Assembly: GCF_009759685.1 (NCBI RefSeq)
Contig: NZ_CP046654.1
Coordinates: 868,001 to 932,000 of the forward strand
Direction: 5' to 3'
Source: Acinetobacter baumannii
GTDB lineage: Bacteria > Pseudomonadota > Gammaproteobacteria > Pseudomonadales > Moraxellaceae
DNA length: 64,000 nucleotides
The translations under genes and the position numbers were made by a program. Positions 55,881 through 64,000 of this stretch are shown in pieces. Position 1 is the first letter of the stretch. Each line of letters begins with the position of its first letter. The notes under the pieces were generated by a model. That model searched no databases. It worked only from the letters and a program-made list of their open reading frames with translations, and was not told the origin of the DNA.

Positions 55881-57065
55881 CTATCTTTGTTGTACGACTG
55901 GCCGGGTACTATACAAAATGATCGGTAAGGTGATCAGGTAAATCAAAATCACGCTCAACCAAATTGCTCCCGGCCATTTTTCCTGAAACTGAAAATAAAG
56001 AGTGGAGAAAAACATAGGGGCAATCATAGAGGCCATACTTACCGTAGATGCTATCACTCCCTGAAACTGTCCTTGATGTTCAGCAGAAACCTTTTGAGAA
56101 GCTAAGGCTTGTAATGAAGGTGTCCCCATACTCCCTAGCGCAAAAATAGGCATAATAGCAAAAATCATCCAACCATTTTGGGCGAAAGCCATTACAGCTA
56201 AAGCCAAACAAGAACAAGCAATACCAGCCAGCACAGCATTACGATTACCCAGTAATCTTGAAGCATGACTCGGAATAAAAATCTGTACCAGCATTTGACA
56301 TAGACCAAATGCGCCTAGAGAAAGACCTACCCAGAAACCGCTCCACTGAAATGTGTCATGTCCCCATAATGCCCAGCAGACTCCATATACCTCCCCTATG
56401 GCACTAAAGATAAAAAAGGTGGTAACAAGTGGAAGTACACCACGAATAGAGCTAATACCAGCAAATATTTTAAAAGGGTTTAATGTAGATAATTGTTTGT
56501 TCTCCAAAGTCTCTTTTCGGGATTCAGGCAAAACAAAATAGGCAAATAAAAGATTAAGCCCTGTCAATATAGCTGCCGCAAAGAAAGGAAGTCTTAATCC
56601 ATATTCACTCAAGAATCCACCCAATACAGGGCCAATAATGAAGCCTGCACCAAACATAGCATTGATTAAACCAAAATATTTTGCGCGGTTATTTTCTTGA
56701 GAAACATCGACAATGTAAGCACTTGCAACAGCCATGTTGGCACTGGTGATTCCAGCAATAATGCGACCTACTAGCAATAAAATTAGGCTATGTGAAAAAG
56801 TTAGAAAGAGATAGTTAACTGCCGAACCAGCCAGTGAAATAAGTAAGACTGGTCTACGTCCCCATCGATCACTTAAAGCTCCTAATAAGGGAGAGAAGAT
56901 AAATTGCATGGCCGCATAGAGACTGGCCAATATACCCATATATACAGCAATATGAGTACTATGCGTCATATCTTGTAGTAATAAAGGAAGAATCGGAAAA
57001 ATAAGACCGATACCAATAGCATCTAAAGCAATAGTTGCAAAGATAATAAATAAAGATCGATTCAT
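55881..57065 (-). CDS. TetA-like major facilitator efflux transporter
   Basis: A 394-residue, twelve-helix MFS transporter of the TetA/MFS-DHA1 group. The start ATALDAIGIGLIFPILP-like segment (IALDAIGIGLIFPILP) matches Tet(A) closely, as does motif A GALSDRWGRR (residues 62-71) and the motif C region GFIIGPVLGG. ATG 57065 is chosen: AGGA lies 7 nt upstream, and the GTG nine codons earlier is not needed. Overall resemblance to tetracycline pumps does not prove tetracycline export; chromosomal homologues can have other substrates. No tetR-type regulator is adjacent. Confidence 0.83.
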   Translation of the reverse strand: MNRSLFIIFATIALDAIGIGLIFPILPLLLQDMTHSTHIAVYMGILASLYAAMQFIFSPLLGALSDRWGRRPVLLISLAGSAVNYLFLTFSHSLILLLVGRIIAGITSANMAVASAYIVDVSQENNRAKYFGLINAMFGAGFIIGPVLGGFLSEYGLRLPFFAAAILTGLNLLFAYFVLPESRKETLENKQLSTLNPFKIFAGISSIRGVLPLVTTFFIFSAIGEVYGVCWALWGHDTFQWSGFWVGLSLGAFGLCQMLVQIFIPSHASRLLGNRNAVLAGIACSCLALAVMAFAQNGWMIFAIMPIFALGSMGTPSLQALASQKVSAEHQGQFQGVIASTVSMASMIAPMFFSTLYFQFQEKWPGAIWLSVILIYLITLPIILYSTRPVVQQR

Positions 57066-57108
57066 AAAGCGTCCTATCGAAAAGTCAGGCACAGTAAATG
57101 TGAAAACC

Positions 57109-57129
57109 TGTTAACGATGCTTGATAACA
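57109..57129. promoter_or_regulatory. inverted repeat upstream of the TetA-like gene
   Basis: TGTTA and TAACA are separated by 11 bp, 44 bp from the efflux start codon. The T-N11-A form is typical of LysR-type operators, but no regulator gene is adjacent, so its owner is unknown. Confidence 0.35.
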
Positions 57130-57369
57130 ACTCAAGCCCTGATGAACGCTGGCCGAATCTTAAAGATTGGGATATGTGTCGACTGAGTATTTTCTAGTGG
57201 AAGAGAAATGAAACTTAAGTCGATTTTTCGCGATTTTTTATCGTAACAATAAAAAAGATTACGGGTGGATATTATCATTAAAATGATGTGGCTAACAATT
57301 ACCCCAACAGGATTATGGAAATATTAAAGTTTTAGTTACCGCCTCAATAATTTCCTCCGCATTAAGCCT

Positions 57370-57398
57370 TTGCCACTCCCCCACAAAATCCTTATACT
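57370..57398 (+). promoter_or_regulatory. glyQS promoter
   Basis: TTGCCA (57370-57375), 17-bp spacer, TATACT (57393-57398), 36 bp before the glyQ ATG: a near-consensus sigma-70 promoter with a short leader. Confidence 0.85.
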
Positions 57399-57434
57399 TA
57401 GGGGCAATTTTTCTCATAAATTCGTGGATGCTAC

Positions 57435-58412
57435 ATGAGTCGCGCCATCTCGCACATTGATACATTTCAGGGCTTAATTCTTGCCCTACAAAACTATTGG
57501 GCCGAACAAGGCTGCGTCGTACTACAACCTTACGACATGGAAATGGGCGCTGGAACATTCCACACCGCAACATTCTTACGTGCTTTAGGGCCTGAGACTT
57601 GGAATGCTGCATACGTTCAACCTTCACGTCGTCCAAAAGATGGTCGCTACGGTGAAAACCCGAACCGTTTGCAACACTACTACCAGTTCCAAGTGGTACT
57701 TAAGCCAAACCCAGACAACATTCAACAGCTTTATCTTGATTCTTTAAAAGCAATCGGGATTGACACGCTTACTCACGATATCCGTTTCGTAGAAGACAAC
57801 TGGGAATCTCCAACTCTTGGTGCTTGGGGCTTAGGTTGGGAAGTTTGGCTGAACGGTATGGAAGTGACTCAGTTCACTTACTTCCAACAAGTTGGTGGTG
57901 TTGAATGTTACCCAGTAACAGGCGAAATTACTTACGGTTTAGAACGTCTTGCAATGTACCTTCAAGGCGTTGACTCGGTTTATGACCTTGTTTGGACCAA
58001 AGGCCAATTTGGTACTGTGACTTACGGCGACGTATTCCATCAAAATGAAGTTGAGCAATCGACTTATAACTTTGAATACGCTCCAGTTGACAAACTATTT
58101 GAACTATTTGATTTCTACGAGTCAGAAGCTAACCGTTTAATGGAAGCTAAACTTCCACTTCCAGCTTATGAGCAAGTGGTTAAAGCGTCTCATACCTTTA
58201 ACTTGCTTGATGCACGTGGCGCAATTTCTGTAACTGAGCGTCAACGTTATATTTTACGTGTACGTACTTTGGCGCGCGCTATTGCACAAAGTTATGTACA
58301 AGCACGTGCAGAGCTTGGCTTCCCAATGGCAGAACCACACTTACGTGATGAAGTATTGGCACAGCTAAAAGCACAAGCTGAAAGTGAAGCAGCAAAGGCG
58401 GAGAAAAACTAA
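57435..58412 (+). CDS. glyQ: glycyl-tRNA synthetase alpha subunit
   Basis: A 325-residue alpha subunit (E. coli 303). It starts [27 protein letters not shown] and includes [31 protein letters not shown] motif 2 and [30 protein letters not shown]. The C-terminal 20 residues are a Lys/Glu/Ala-rich extension. With GlyS it forms the alpha2beta2 enzyme that charges tRNA-Gly. The stop overlaps the glyS ATG (TAATG). Confidence 0.97.
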   Translation: MSRAISHIDTFQGLILALQNYWAEQGCVVLQPYDMEMGAGTFHTATFLRALGPETWNAAYVQPSRRPKDGRYGENPNRLQHYYQFQVVLKPNPDNIQQLYLDSLKAIGIDTLTHDIRFVEDNWESPTLGAWGLGWEVWLNGMEVTQFTYFQQVGGVECYPVTGEITYGLERLAMYLQGVDSVYDLVWTKGQFGTVTYGDVFHQNEVEQSTYNFEYAPVDKLFELFDFYESEANRLMEAKLPLPAYEQVVKASHTFNLLDARGAISVTERQRYILRVRTLARAIAQSYVQARAELGFPMAEPHLRDEVLAQLKAQAESEAAKAEKN

Positions 58413-60481
58413 TGAGCAAACATACTGTTTTATTCGAACTTGGCTGTGAAGAGCTTCCACCAAAAAGCTTAAAAACGTTACGTGATGCACTACAAGCAGA
58501 AACTGTAAAAGGCTTAAATGAAGCAGGTTTAGACTTCGCATCTGTTGAAGCTTATGCCGCTCCACGTCGTTTAGCGCTTAAAATTGTAGATGTAGATGCT
58601 GCTCAAGCGGATACACAAAAACGTTTTGACGGCCCTGCTGTTCAAGCAGCTTACGATGCAGAAGGCAAACCGACTAAAGCACTCGAAGGCTTTATGCGTG
58701 GTCAAGGTATTACAGTTGATCAGCTTTCCACTTTCCAAGCAGGTAAAGTTGAAAAAGTTTGCTATTTAAAAGATGTGAAAGGTCAAAGCCTTGATGCTTT
58801 ACTTCCACAGATTTTACAAACTGCGTTAGATAATTTACCAATTGCTAAGCGCATGCGTTCTGCTGCAAGCCGTACCGAATTTGTACGTCCAGTGAAATGG
58901 GTTGTCTTACTCAAAGATGACCAAGTTATTGAGGCGACTATTCAAGATCACAAAGCTGGTAATGTGACTTATGGTCACCGTTTCCATGCACCTGAAGCTG
59001 TGACCTTAGCGCATGCAAATGACTATTTAGCTGCGTTAGAAAAAGCATATGTTGTAGCGAACTTTGAAAAGCGTCAGGCAACCATTCAAGAACAAGTGAA
59101 AAAGTTAGCTGATGAAGTGAATGCAACTGCGATTGTTCCAGCTGACTTACTTGATGAAGTAACAAGTCTAGTTGAATGGCCTGTGGCTTTACGTGCAACT
59201 TTTGAAGAACGCTACTTAGCTGTTCCTCAAGAAGCTCTTATTACGACAATGCAAGACAACCAGAAATATTTCTGTTTGATCAATGCGGAAGGTAAATTGC
59301 AGCCTTACTTCATTACTGTTTCAAATATTGAGTCTAAAGACCCGACTCAAATTATTGAAGGTAACGAAAAAGTTGTTCGCCCTCGTTTGTCTGATGCTGA
59401 ATTCTTCTTCTTACAAGATCAAAAGCAACCGCTTGCATCTCGTAAAGAAAAATTAGCAAACATGGTATTCCAAGCACAGCTTGGTACGCTTTGGGACAAA
59501 TCAACACGTATTGCAAAACTTGCAGTTGCATTATCTTCAATCACTGGTGCAAACCCAGCTGATGCTGAAAAAGCTGCATTACTTGCTAAATGCGACTTAA
59601 CCTCTGAGCTTGTTGGTGAATTCCCAGAGCTTCAAGGTATTGCGGGTACTTACTACGCACGTATTGAAGGTGAAAATACTGAAGTTTCAGAAGCTTTAGG
59701 TGAACAATACTTACCAAAATTTGCGGGTGATGTTTTACCAAAAACCAAAACAGGTACAACTATTGCCCTTGCTGACCGTTTAGATACGCTTGTTGGTATT
59801 TTTGGTATTGGACAAGCGCCTACAGGTTCTAAAGACCCGTTTGCTCTTCGTCGTTCAGCAATCGGTATCTTACGTTTAATTATTGAAAATGAGCTAGACG
59901 TAACAATTGAAGAGTTAGTAAATCTTGCGCTTCAAGGTTATGGCGATATCGTTAAAGACCATGACAAAACTCGCGCTGATGCTGTTGCGTTCTTGGAAGG
60001 TCGTTACCGTGCTAAGTATGAAGACCAAGGCGTTGCTGTTGACGTCCTTCAAGCAGTTCAAGCTCTTGCACCAAAATCTCCACTTGATTTTGACAAGCGC
60101 GTAAATGCTGTTAACCACTTCCGTACATTACCTGAAGCTGCTGCACTTGCTGCTGCAAACAAACGTGTTGCTAACATTCTTGCAAAAGAAGCAGCACCAG
60201 AAGGTTCTGTCGTTGAAGCGAACTTGGTTGAAGATGCTGAAAAAGCATTATTTGCTGAGCTTCAAGCAGTGACACCTGTGGTTGAACCATTACTTGCAGC
60301 AAAGGACTATACTGCTGCCCTTTCTAAGCTTGCAGCACTTCGCGCGCCGATTGATGCATTCTTTGATGGTGTAATGGTTATGGCAGACGATGCTGACCTA
60401 AAAGCAAACCGTTTACGTTTATTAGCTCAGTTACGTAACTTGTTTACTGCTGTTGCTGATGTGAGTGTGTTGCAAGGCTAA
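58412..60481 (+). CDS. glyS: glycyl-tRNA synthetase beta subunit
   Basis: A 689-residue beta subunit, equal in size to E. coli. It starts [19 protein letters not shown] and has [20 protein letters not shown], and the C-terminal anticodon-binding-like DALRxP part near [33 protein letters not shown]. It binds tRNA while GlyQ holds the catalytic core. It overlaps glyQ by one base; a terminator follows. Confidence 0.97.
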   Translation: MSKHTVLFELGCEELPPKSLKTLRDALQAETVKGLNEAGLDFASVEAYAAPRRLALKIVDVDAAQADTQKRFDGPAVQAAYDAEGKPTKALEGFMRGQGITVDQLSTFQAGKVEKVCYLKDVKGQSLDALLPQILQTALDNLPIAKRMRSAASRTEFVRPVKWVVLLKDDQVIEATIQDHKAGNVTYGHRFHAPEAVTLAHANDYLAALEKAYVVANFEKRQATIQEQVKKLADEVNATAIVPADLLDEVTSLVEWPVALRATFEERYLAVPQEALITTMQDNQKYFCLINAEGKLQPYFITVSNIESKDPTQIIEGNEKVVRPRLSDAEFFFLQDQKQPLASRKEKLANMVFQAQLGTLWDKSTRIAKLAVALSSITGANPADAEKAALLAKCDLTSELVGEFPELQGIAGTYYARIEGENTEVSEALGEQYLPKFAGDVLPKTKTGTTIALADRLDTLVGIFGIGQAPTGSKDPFALRRSAIGILRLIIENELDVTIEELVNLALQGYGDIVKDHDKTRADAVAFLEGRYRAKYEDQGVAVDVLQAVQALAPKSPLDFDKRVNAVNHFRTLPEAAALAAANKRVANILAKEAAPEGSVVEANLVEDAEKALFAELQAVTPVVEPLLAAKDYTAALSKLAALRAPIDAFFDGVMVMADDADLKANRLRLLAQLRNLFTAVADVSVLQG

Positions 60482-60509
60482 GCTCTGTAATTCATTGAAA
60501 TAACTTAGA

Positions 60510-60541
60510 AACCCTGCTAATAATAGTGGGGTTTTCTTTTT
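60510..60541 (+). terminator. terminator after glyS
   Basis: AACCC / GGGTT outer stem with an inner CTA/TAG pairing and a TTCTTTT tail, 28 bp after the stop. Confidence 0.75.
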
Positions 60542-60559
60542 AAACAGATCTACTCAAGT

Positions 60560-61522
60560 ATGTCTAAGTTATCACAAACGCAAAAAGTCGCAGAATTCTT
60601 AAAAACGTATCCAAATAAAAAATTTAATGCACGAGAGATTGCCGAATCTATCATTCAAAAATATCCAGAAGATTATGACCAAAAAAGGAAAAATAATCGT
60701 TTTGAATCAGAAGCAGACTTCTTACAACAAATTGTCCGTGAAATTAGTAGCGGAGCAAAAACCAATATTCTAAAAATATCCCCACATATTCACCTACAAG
60801 ATCAACCTCGGCCAAGACAATTCTGGTTTGATCCCCACACAATTTATGAAGCAAACCATAATATAAATTCAGATATTAGCGAATCTCTTTTAGACAGTTT
60901 AGAACCTGAAATTAATTTGCCAATTATAAAGTCTGGGAATTTATCTGAGCATGATTTATACCCTATTCTTACCGAATTTCTAAAGTCAGAACTCAATTTA
61001 TATTGCCTCAGAATAGATGAAAAACGATCTAAGAATTCTCGAGGACAAAATGGTAATCAATGGTTGCATCCCGATATTGTTGCCATGCAACCTTTAGACA
61101 GACACTGGAATGAACCAGTTAAAAGTTGCGTTAAACACGGTTCTGGACAAAATGTTCGCTTATGGTCATTTGAAGTAAAAAAAGAACTCAATAGCACAAA
61201 TATTCGTAGTAGCTTCTTTCAAGCTGTAAGTAACTCAAGCTGGGCAAATGAAGGATATTTAGTTGCAACCTCGATTTCTACAAGTGATGTTGAAGATGAA
61301 CTCCGTATGTTATCTGCATTACACGGTATTGGTGTCATTTTATTAACACCAGAAAACCCAACTGAAAGTGAAATTTTATTGCCCGCACGCAGACGAACAG
61401 AAGTTGATTGGCAATCTATTAATCGTATTGTGAATGAAAATGCTGACTTCAAAAATTTTATTGAGCTTGTATCTATCTATTATCAAACTGGTCGTATTCG
61501 TACACAGGATTGGAACCATTAA
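60560..61522 (+). CDS. HrgA/COG2958-like protein with HTH and PD-(D/E)XK-like region
   Basis: A 320-residue protein resembling the COG2958/HrgA group. The N-terminal part (KVAEFLKTYPNKKFNAREIAESIIQKYPEDYD) looks like a winged-helix HARE/HTH domain. The C-terminal part has Pro171-Asp172 (HPDIVAMQP), then Glu205-Val-Lys207 (LWSFEVKKEL) and Gln221 in the next helix, as in PD-(D/E)XK nucleases; Glu139 may also contribute. HrgA was found in some Helicobacter strains in place of a restriction enzyme gene. No methyltransferase is adjacent. Ribosome binding is weak; the gene lies alone behind the glyS terminator and 22 bp from a convergent gene. Function unproven. Confidence 0.7.
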   Translation: MSKLSQTQKVAEFLKTYPNKKFNAREIAESIIQKYPEDYDQKRKNNRFESEADFLQQIVREISSGAKTNILKISPHIHLQDQPRPRQFWFDPHTIYEANHNINSDISESLLDSLEPEINLPIIKSGNLSEHDLYPILTEFLKSELNLYCLRIDEKRSKNSRGQNGNQWLHPDIVAMQPLDRHWNEPVKSCVKHGSGQNVRLWSFEVKKELNSTNIRSSFFQAVSNSSWANEGYLVATSISTSDVEDELRMLSALHGIGVILLTPENPTESEILLPARRRTEVDWQSINRIVNENADFKNFIELVSIYYQTGRIRTQDWNH

Positions 61523-61544
61523 TAGGAAAGGAGAAGGGTACCCA

Positions 61545-62444
61545 TCACACCCCTTTCTTTCTCCCCCAATTCATCCACACCAAACTCCCCACAATAATTA
61601 CTCCACCTAGCAGCACCATCATTGATGGTTTTTCATTTAAGAAAAGAACCGCCAAACTCATGGCGACAATCGGCGAGCAATACAAAAAATTCGATGCAAT
61701 CGTTAACGGCATATTTTTAAGTACATAGCCCCAAAGTACATAAGCCATCGCACTTGGAAAAACACCTAATAAGACAACCGACATATTGGCCTGCCAAGTA
61801 GCATGTAAAATTTCACTAGGTAAATGAGCACTATAAAATAGTAAAGGAAGGGTCCCGAACCAAATGATGTAGCACATCATGCTCAAGGCATCATAATTTA
61901 AGGCAAATTTTTTATATAAATTAAAATAAATCCCCCAGGCGATTGCAGCTAAAACAATCAACAAACTATAAGGGCTCGGCATACCAAAACCATGATCTCC
62001 GCTGACCACTAACACGGCGCCACAAAGCCCTAGCAAAATACACAACCACTGTTTGAACCGAATATGCTCTTTAAAAACCAAAGCTGAAATAATAAAAGTG
62101 AATAGCGGAATAGATTGACTCAAAATACTAGAAGCGACAGCAGTTACATATTGCTGCCCCGTATTGATAAGCAAATGATGCAGCGTTACAGAGAAAAACC
62201 CTAATACGGCAAGCGCAGGAACATCTTTCCATTTTAAAAGCTGAATCCCTTTTTTCATGACTAAAAGCAGCAAGAAAACCGATGCAATCAAAAAGCGAAG
62301 CAAGGCAATGTGCTGCGGTGTATATGAATGCAAAGCACTATGTACACCAATAGGTGAATAGCCCCAACAAAAAACGGTTACAGCAATACATAAGTAAAGC
62401 TTAAATGCTGGAGGCTGGGTTTCGGCAGCAAGAGAAATTGCCAT
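61545..62444 (-). CDS. EamA/DMT-family transporter
   Basis: A 299-residue membrane protein with ten predicted helices in two EamA repeats (first: AVTVFCWGYSPIGVHSALHSYTPQHIALLRFLIAS; second: YSLLIVLAAIAWGIYFNLYKKFALNYDALSM). Such proteins export metabolites such as amino acids. It is divergent from a LysR regulator gene with 108 bp between, which implies that the regulator controls it. Substrate unknown. Confidence 0.87.
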   Translation of the reverse strand: MAISLAAETQPPAFKLYLCIAVTVFCWGYSPIGVHSALHSYTPQHIALLRFLIASVFLLLLVMKKGIQLLKWKDVPALAVLGFFSVTLHHLLINTGQQYVTAVASSILSQSIPLFTFIISALVFKEHIRFKQWLCILLGLCGAVLVVSGDHGFGMPSPYSLLIVLAAIAWGIYFNLYKKFALNYDALSMMCYIIWFGTLPLLFYSAHLPSEILHATWQANMSVVLLGVFPSAMAYVLWGYVLKNMPLTIASNFLYCSPIVAMSLAVLFLNEKPSMMVLLGGVIIVGSLVWMNWGRKKGV

Positions 62445-62459
62445 GTTAAATCTGCACTA

Positions 62460-62479
62460 ATGAAATGGAACTCTTTCAT
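62460..62479. promoter_or_regulatory. inverted repeat in the EamA/LysR divergent region
   Basis: ATGAAA (62460-62465) and TTTCAT (62474-62479) with an 8-nt spacer, 16 bp from the EamA start codon. A second related repeat lies at 62528. Candidate operator for the adjacent LysR protein. Confidence 0.4.
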
Positions 62480-62527
62480 CATATGCGTATAGATAGTTGA
62501 ATAAAATTAACTTATATTGAGTCAAAT

Positions 62528-62544
62528 ATTCATTAAAAGTGAAT
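62528..62544. promoter_or_regulatory. LysR-type box at the regulator's own start
   Basis: ATTCA-N7-TGAAT, 8 bp before the regulator ATG; it contains a T-N11-A core. Position suggests autoregulation. Confidence 0.45.
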
Positions 62545-62552
62545 GATTAAAT

Positions 62553-63419
62553 ATGGATATTACCCAGTTAAAAATGTTTCAAACCGTGGTTGAATGCGGA
62601 ACCATGGCTAAAGCATCACTACAACTACATTGCGTACCCTCCAATATCACTACACGCATTAAGCAACTTGAAGAAGAACTAGGCGCACCGCTGTTTTATC
62701 GTGAAGGTAAAGCTTTAAAACTCACCCCATCAGGAGAAATCTTTCTCGATTATTGCCATAAAATTTTAGCGCTATGCGATGAAGCGAAACGGAGTATTCA
62801 TCCAGATGCACCTCCCTCTGGCCCACTAAAAATTGGAGCAATTGAATCTTCTGCCACAACTCGCCTGCCCAACTTACTTGCAAAATATCATCAACGTTAT
62901 CCAGAAGTTTCTATTCAAATTATTACTGGCACATGGAAACAGTTACTAGTCGATATTTCTCAGCACAAACTTGATGGAGCAATTGTTGCAGGCAATATTG
63001 AGTTTCCTATGCTGAATAAACTCAGTATTTATCAAGAAGACATGGTCTTAATTGCATCTCACTCTTTGGGAGAAATTCGTTGCCAAGAAGATTTGATTGG
63101 TAAAGAAATTTTTATGTGGACTGAAGGCTGTCCTTACCGCGCAGCTCTTGAAGAATGGCTTAAACTGAAGAATATCTCTCTCCCTATCACCAGTATTACC
63201 AGTTACGCCACCATTATTGGGTGTGTCAGTGCGGGTTCTGGCGTGGCGTTAGTGCCTAAGAGTATTTATGAGCAATATAAAAATTTAGCGCATATTCAAA
63301 GTTATAAATTCGAATACCTTGCCTTTATGCAAAATCATTTTTTCTGGCATAAAAATGTGAGTAACCATAAAGCGAGAGACATGTTTATAGAATTGATTAA
63401 GTCTGAGTTTTGTTTATAA
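62553..63419 (+). CDS. LysR-family transcriptional regulator
   Basis: A 288-residue LysR regulator. The N-terminal HTH (LKMFQTVVECGTMAKASLQLHCVPSNITTRIKQLEEELGAPLFYR) is complete. The effector domain follows from SGPLKIGAIESSATTRLPNLL and includes LDGAIVAGNIEFPMLNKLSIYQEDMVLIAS. It probably regulates the divergent EamA transporter and itself; the ligand is unknown, and the C-terminal half resembles regulators of small-molecule exporters in general. Confidence 0.92.
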   Translation: MDITQLKMFQTVVECGTMAKASLQLHCVPSNITTRIKQLEEELGAPLFYREGKALKLTPSGEIFLDYCHKILALCDEAKRSIHPDAPPSGPLKIGAIESSATTRLPNLLAKYHQRYPEVSIQIITGTWKQLLVDISQHKLDGAIVAGNIEFPMLNKLSIYQEDMVLIASHSLGEIRCQEDLIGKEIFMWTEGCPYRAALEEWLKLKNISLPITSITSYATIIGCVSAGSGVALVPKSIYEQYKNLAHIQSYKFEYLAFMQNHFFWHKNVSNHKARDMFIELIKSEFCL

Positions 63420-63567
63420 AGCATTTGGGTAAGGATGCTATTCCCTTCAAATGATGATTTCTCGTAATCAAATCGTATGGGTTTTATCTCATGTCTGCAC
63501 AAGATTTATTTTTAACAGTAAGATCAGCTATCTATATTTTGATAGTCATTGGGGAGATTAATCCAAA

Positions 63568-63987
63568 ATGAAAGCCATAAAAATTTTATGTATTACAAGC
63601 TCTATCTTGGTTTCATCATCTCTCTTTGCTGAAACACCTCAACCTCAACAAGTGAATGAAGCAACCTCTAAGACAATGCCTTATGGCGATAATCCAAGCT
63701 TAGGCCGCGTACTGTTATACAAAACAGGAAAAGGAATTCAAAATTTAGGAGATTCTATTCAAGGCGCTTCTGAAAAAACTTCAAATAAAATTAGTGAAAA
63801 ATGGAAAGATACGAAAGAATTTACCGCCGAAAAAGCAGAAGTTGTTCAACAAAAAGCGGATACAGCCAAAGTATTTACTGAACAGAAAATAGAACAAGCT
63901 AAGCAAAATATCACCAGCAGTAGAAACGGTGAAAATATTCCAATCGAACAAGGTGAGCTAAGTAAATCTAGTACGACTGCCAATTAA
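63568..63987 (+). CDS. small exported amphipathic protein
   Basis: A 139-residue protein with a signal peptide (MKAIKILCITSSILVSSSLFA, cut before ETPQPQ). After a short turn segment (TMPYGDNPSLGRVLLYKTGKG), the rest is charged, helical and rich in Lys/Glu/Ala/Gln with near-repeats (GASEKTSNKISEKWKDTKEF, TAEKAEVVQQKADTAK, TEQKIEQAKQN). This is similar in composition to LEA-like or apolipophorin-like helices. Family and role unknown. GGGGAG lies about 12 nt upstream of the ATG. Confidence 0.72.
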   Translation: MKAIKILCITSSILVSSSLFAETPQPQQVNEATSKTMPYGDNPSLGRVLLYKTGKGIQNLGDSIQGASEKTSNKISEKWKDTKEFTAEKAEVVQQKADTAKVFTEQKIEQAKQNITSSRNGENIPIEQGELSKSSTTAN

Positions 63988-64000
63988 GATTAAACCAGAT

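Larger units (their letters stand above)
57066..57434. other. 369-bp gap between the TetA-like gene and glyQ
   Basis: No gene is supported. It holds the glyQ promoter, an inverted repeat TGTTA-N11-TAACA at 57109-57129 upstream of the efflux gene, and a 12-codon ORF at 57208-57246 (MKLKSIFRDFLS) with GGAAGA before it that is too short to support. A minus-strand frame overlapping glyQ is a shadow. Confidence 0.6.

Noticed and set aside
57208..57246. 12-codon ORF with a GGAAGA-like ribosome site upstream of glyQ
   Set aside because: Too short to support without conservation evidence; its location fits leader or promoter DNA.
57313..57636. Minus-strand ORF across the glyQ start
   Set aside because: Lies opposite a clear glyQ coding region and promoter; a shadow frame.

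Overview
The window reads as a chromosomal segment of a gammaproteobacterium of the Moraxellaceae, almost certainly Acinetobacter and probably the A. baumannii group. This rests on recognised protein sequences, the AT-rich codon use, an AdeT-like solute-binding protein, and a ribosomal-protein cluster not preceded by rpsL-rpsG-fusA-tuf. Genus is inferred from memory of protein families, not from a search. No rRNA, tRNA, insertion sequence, prophage or CRISPR array was found; the segment looks like stable core genome.

Region 1 (1-2.1 kb): the 3' end of an acyl-CoA dehydrogenase converges on a Baeyer-Villiger-type flavin monooxygenase. Region 2 (2.1-15.9 kb): the complete S10-spc-alpha ribosomal-protein supercluster, all on the minus strand, from rpsJ to rplQ. 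It includes secY, rpoA and two short genes, rpmD and rpmJ. A consensus promoter and a leader with several hairpins precede rpsJ. Further hairpins sit at the S10/spc junction (rpsQ-rplN) and the spc/alpha junction (rpmJ-rpsM).

Region 3 (15.9-33.8 kb): mixed housekeeping genes. They are a class I glutamine amidotransferase, metC, a HerA-like ATPase, a nitric-oxide-response module (a short globin protein plus NsrR, with a perfect 23-bp NsrR-type operator), engB, a di-iron-type hydrolase, a dicarboxylate/amino-acid symporter, tesB, plsB, an AdeT-like periplasmic protein, an NAD-binding epimerase-like protein, recG, comF, a Nudix hydrolase and a LOG-family protein. Region 4 (33.9-38.3 kb): corA and the mlaFEDCB phospholipid-transport operon that maintains outer-membrane lipid asymmetry.

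Region 5 (38.3-46.7 kb): a small membrane protein, a DEAD-box RNA helicase with a repetitive Arg/Gly-rich tail and a long leader, suhB, dxs, ribA, hemF and aroE. Region 6 (46.7-57.1 kb): a large uncharacterised lipoprotein, a long-form acyl-CoA dehydrogenase, a second lipoprotein, a PspC protein, an HPP-CBS membrane protein, a radical-SAM/partner pair predicted to act on DNA, and a TetA-like efflux pump. Region 7 (57.4-64 kb): glyQS, a COG2958/HrgA-like protein with a PD-(D/E)XK-like motif, a divergent EamA transporter/LysR regulator pair, and a small exported amphipathic protein.

The most unusual points are four. The NO-responsive globin has lost its reductase half but keeps an intact NsrR operator. 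The HrgA-like protein is nuclease-like. The DEAD-box helicase combines tandem repeats with a long leader. Several structured RNA leaders occur inside the ribosomal cluster.
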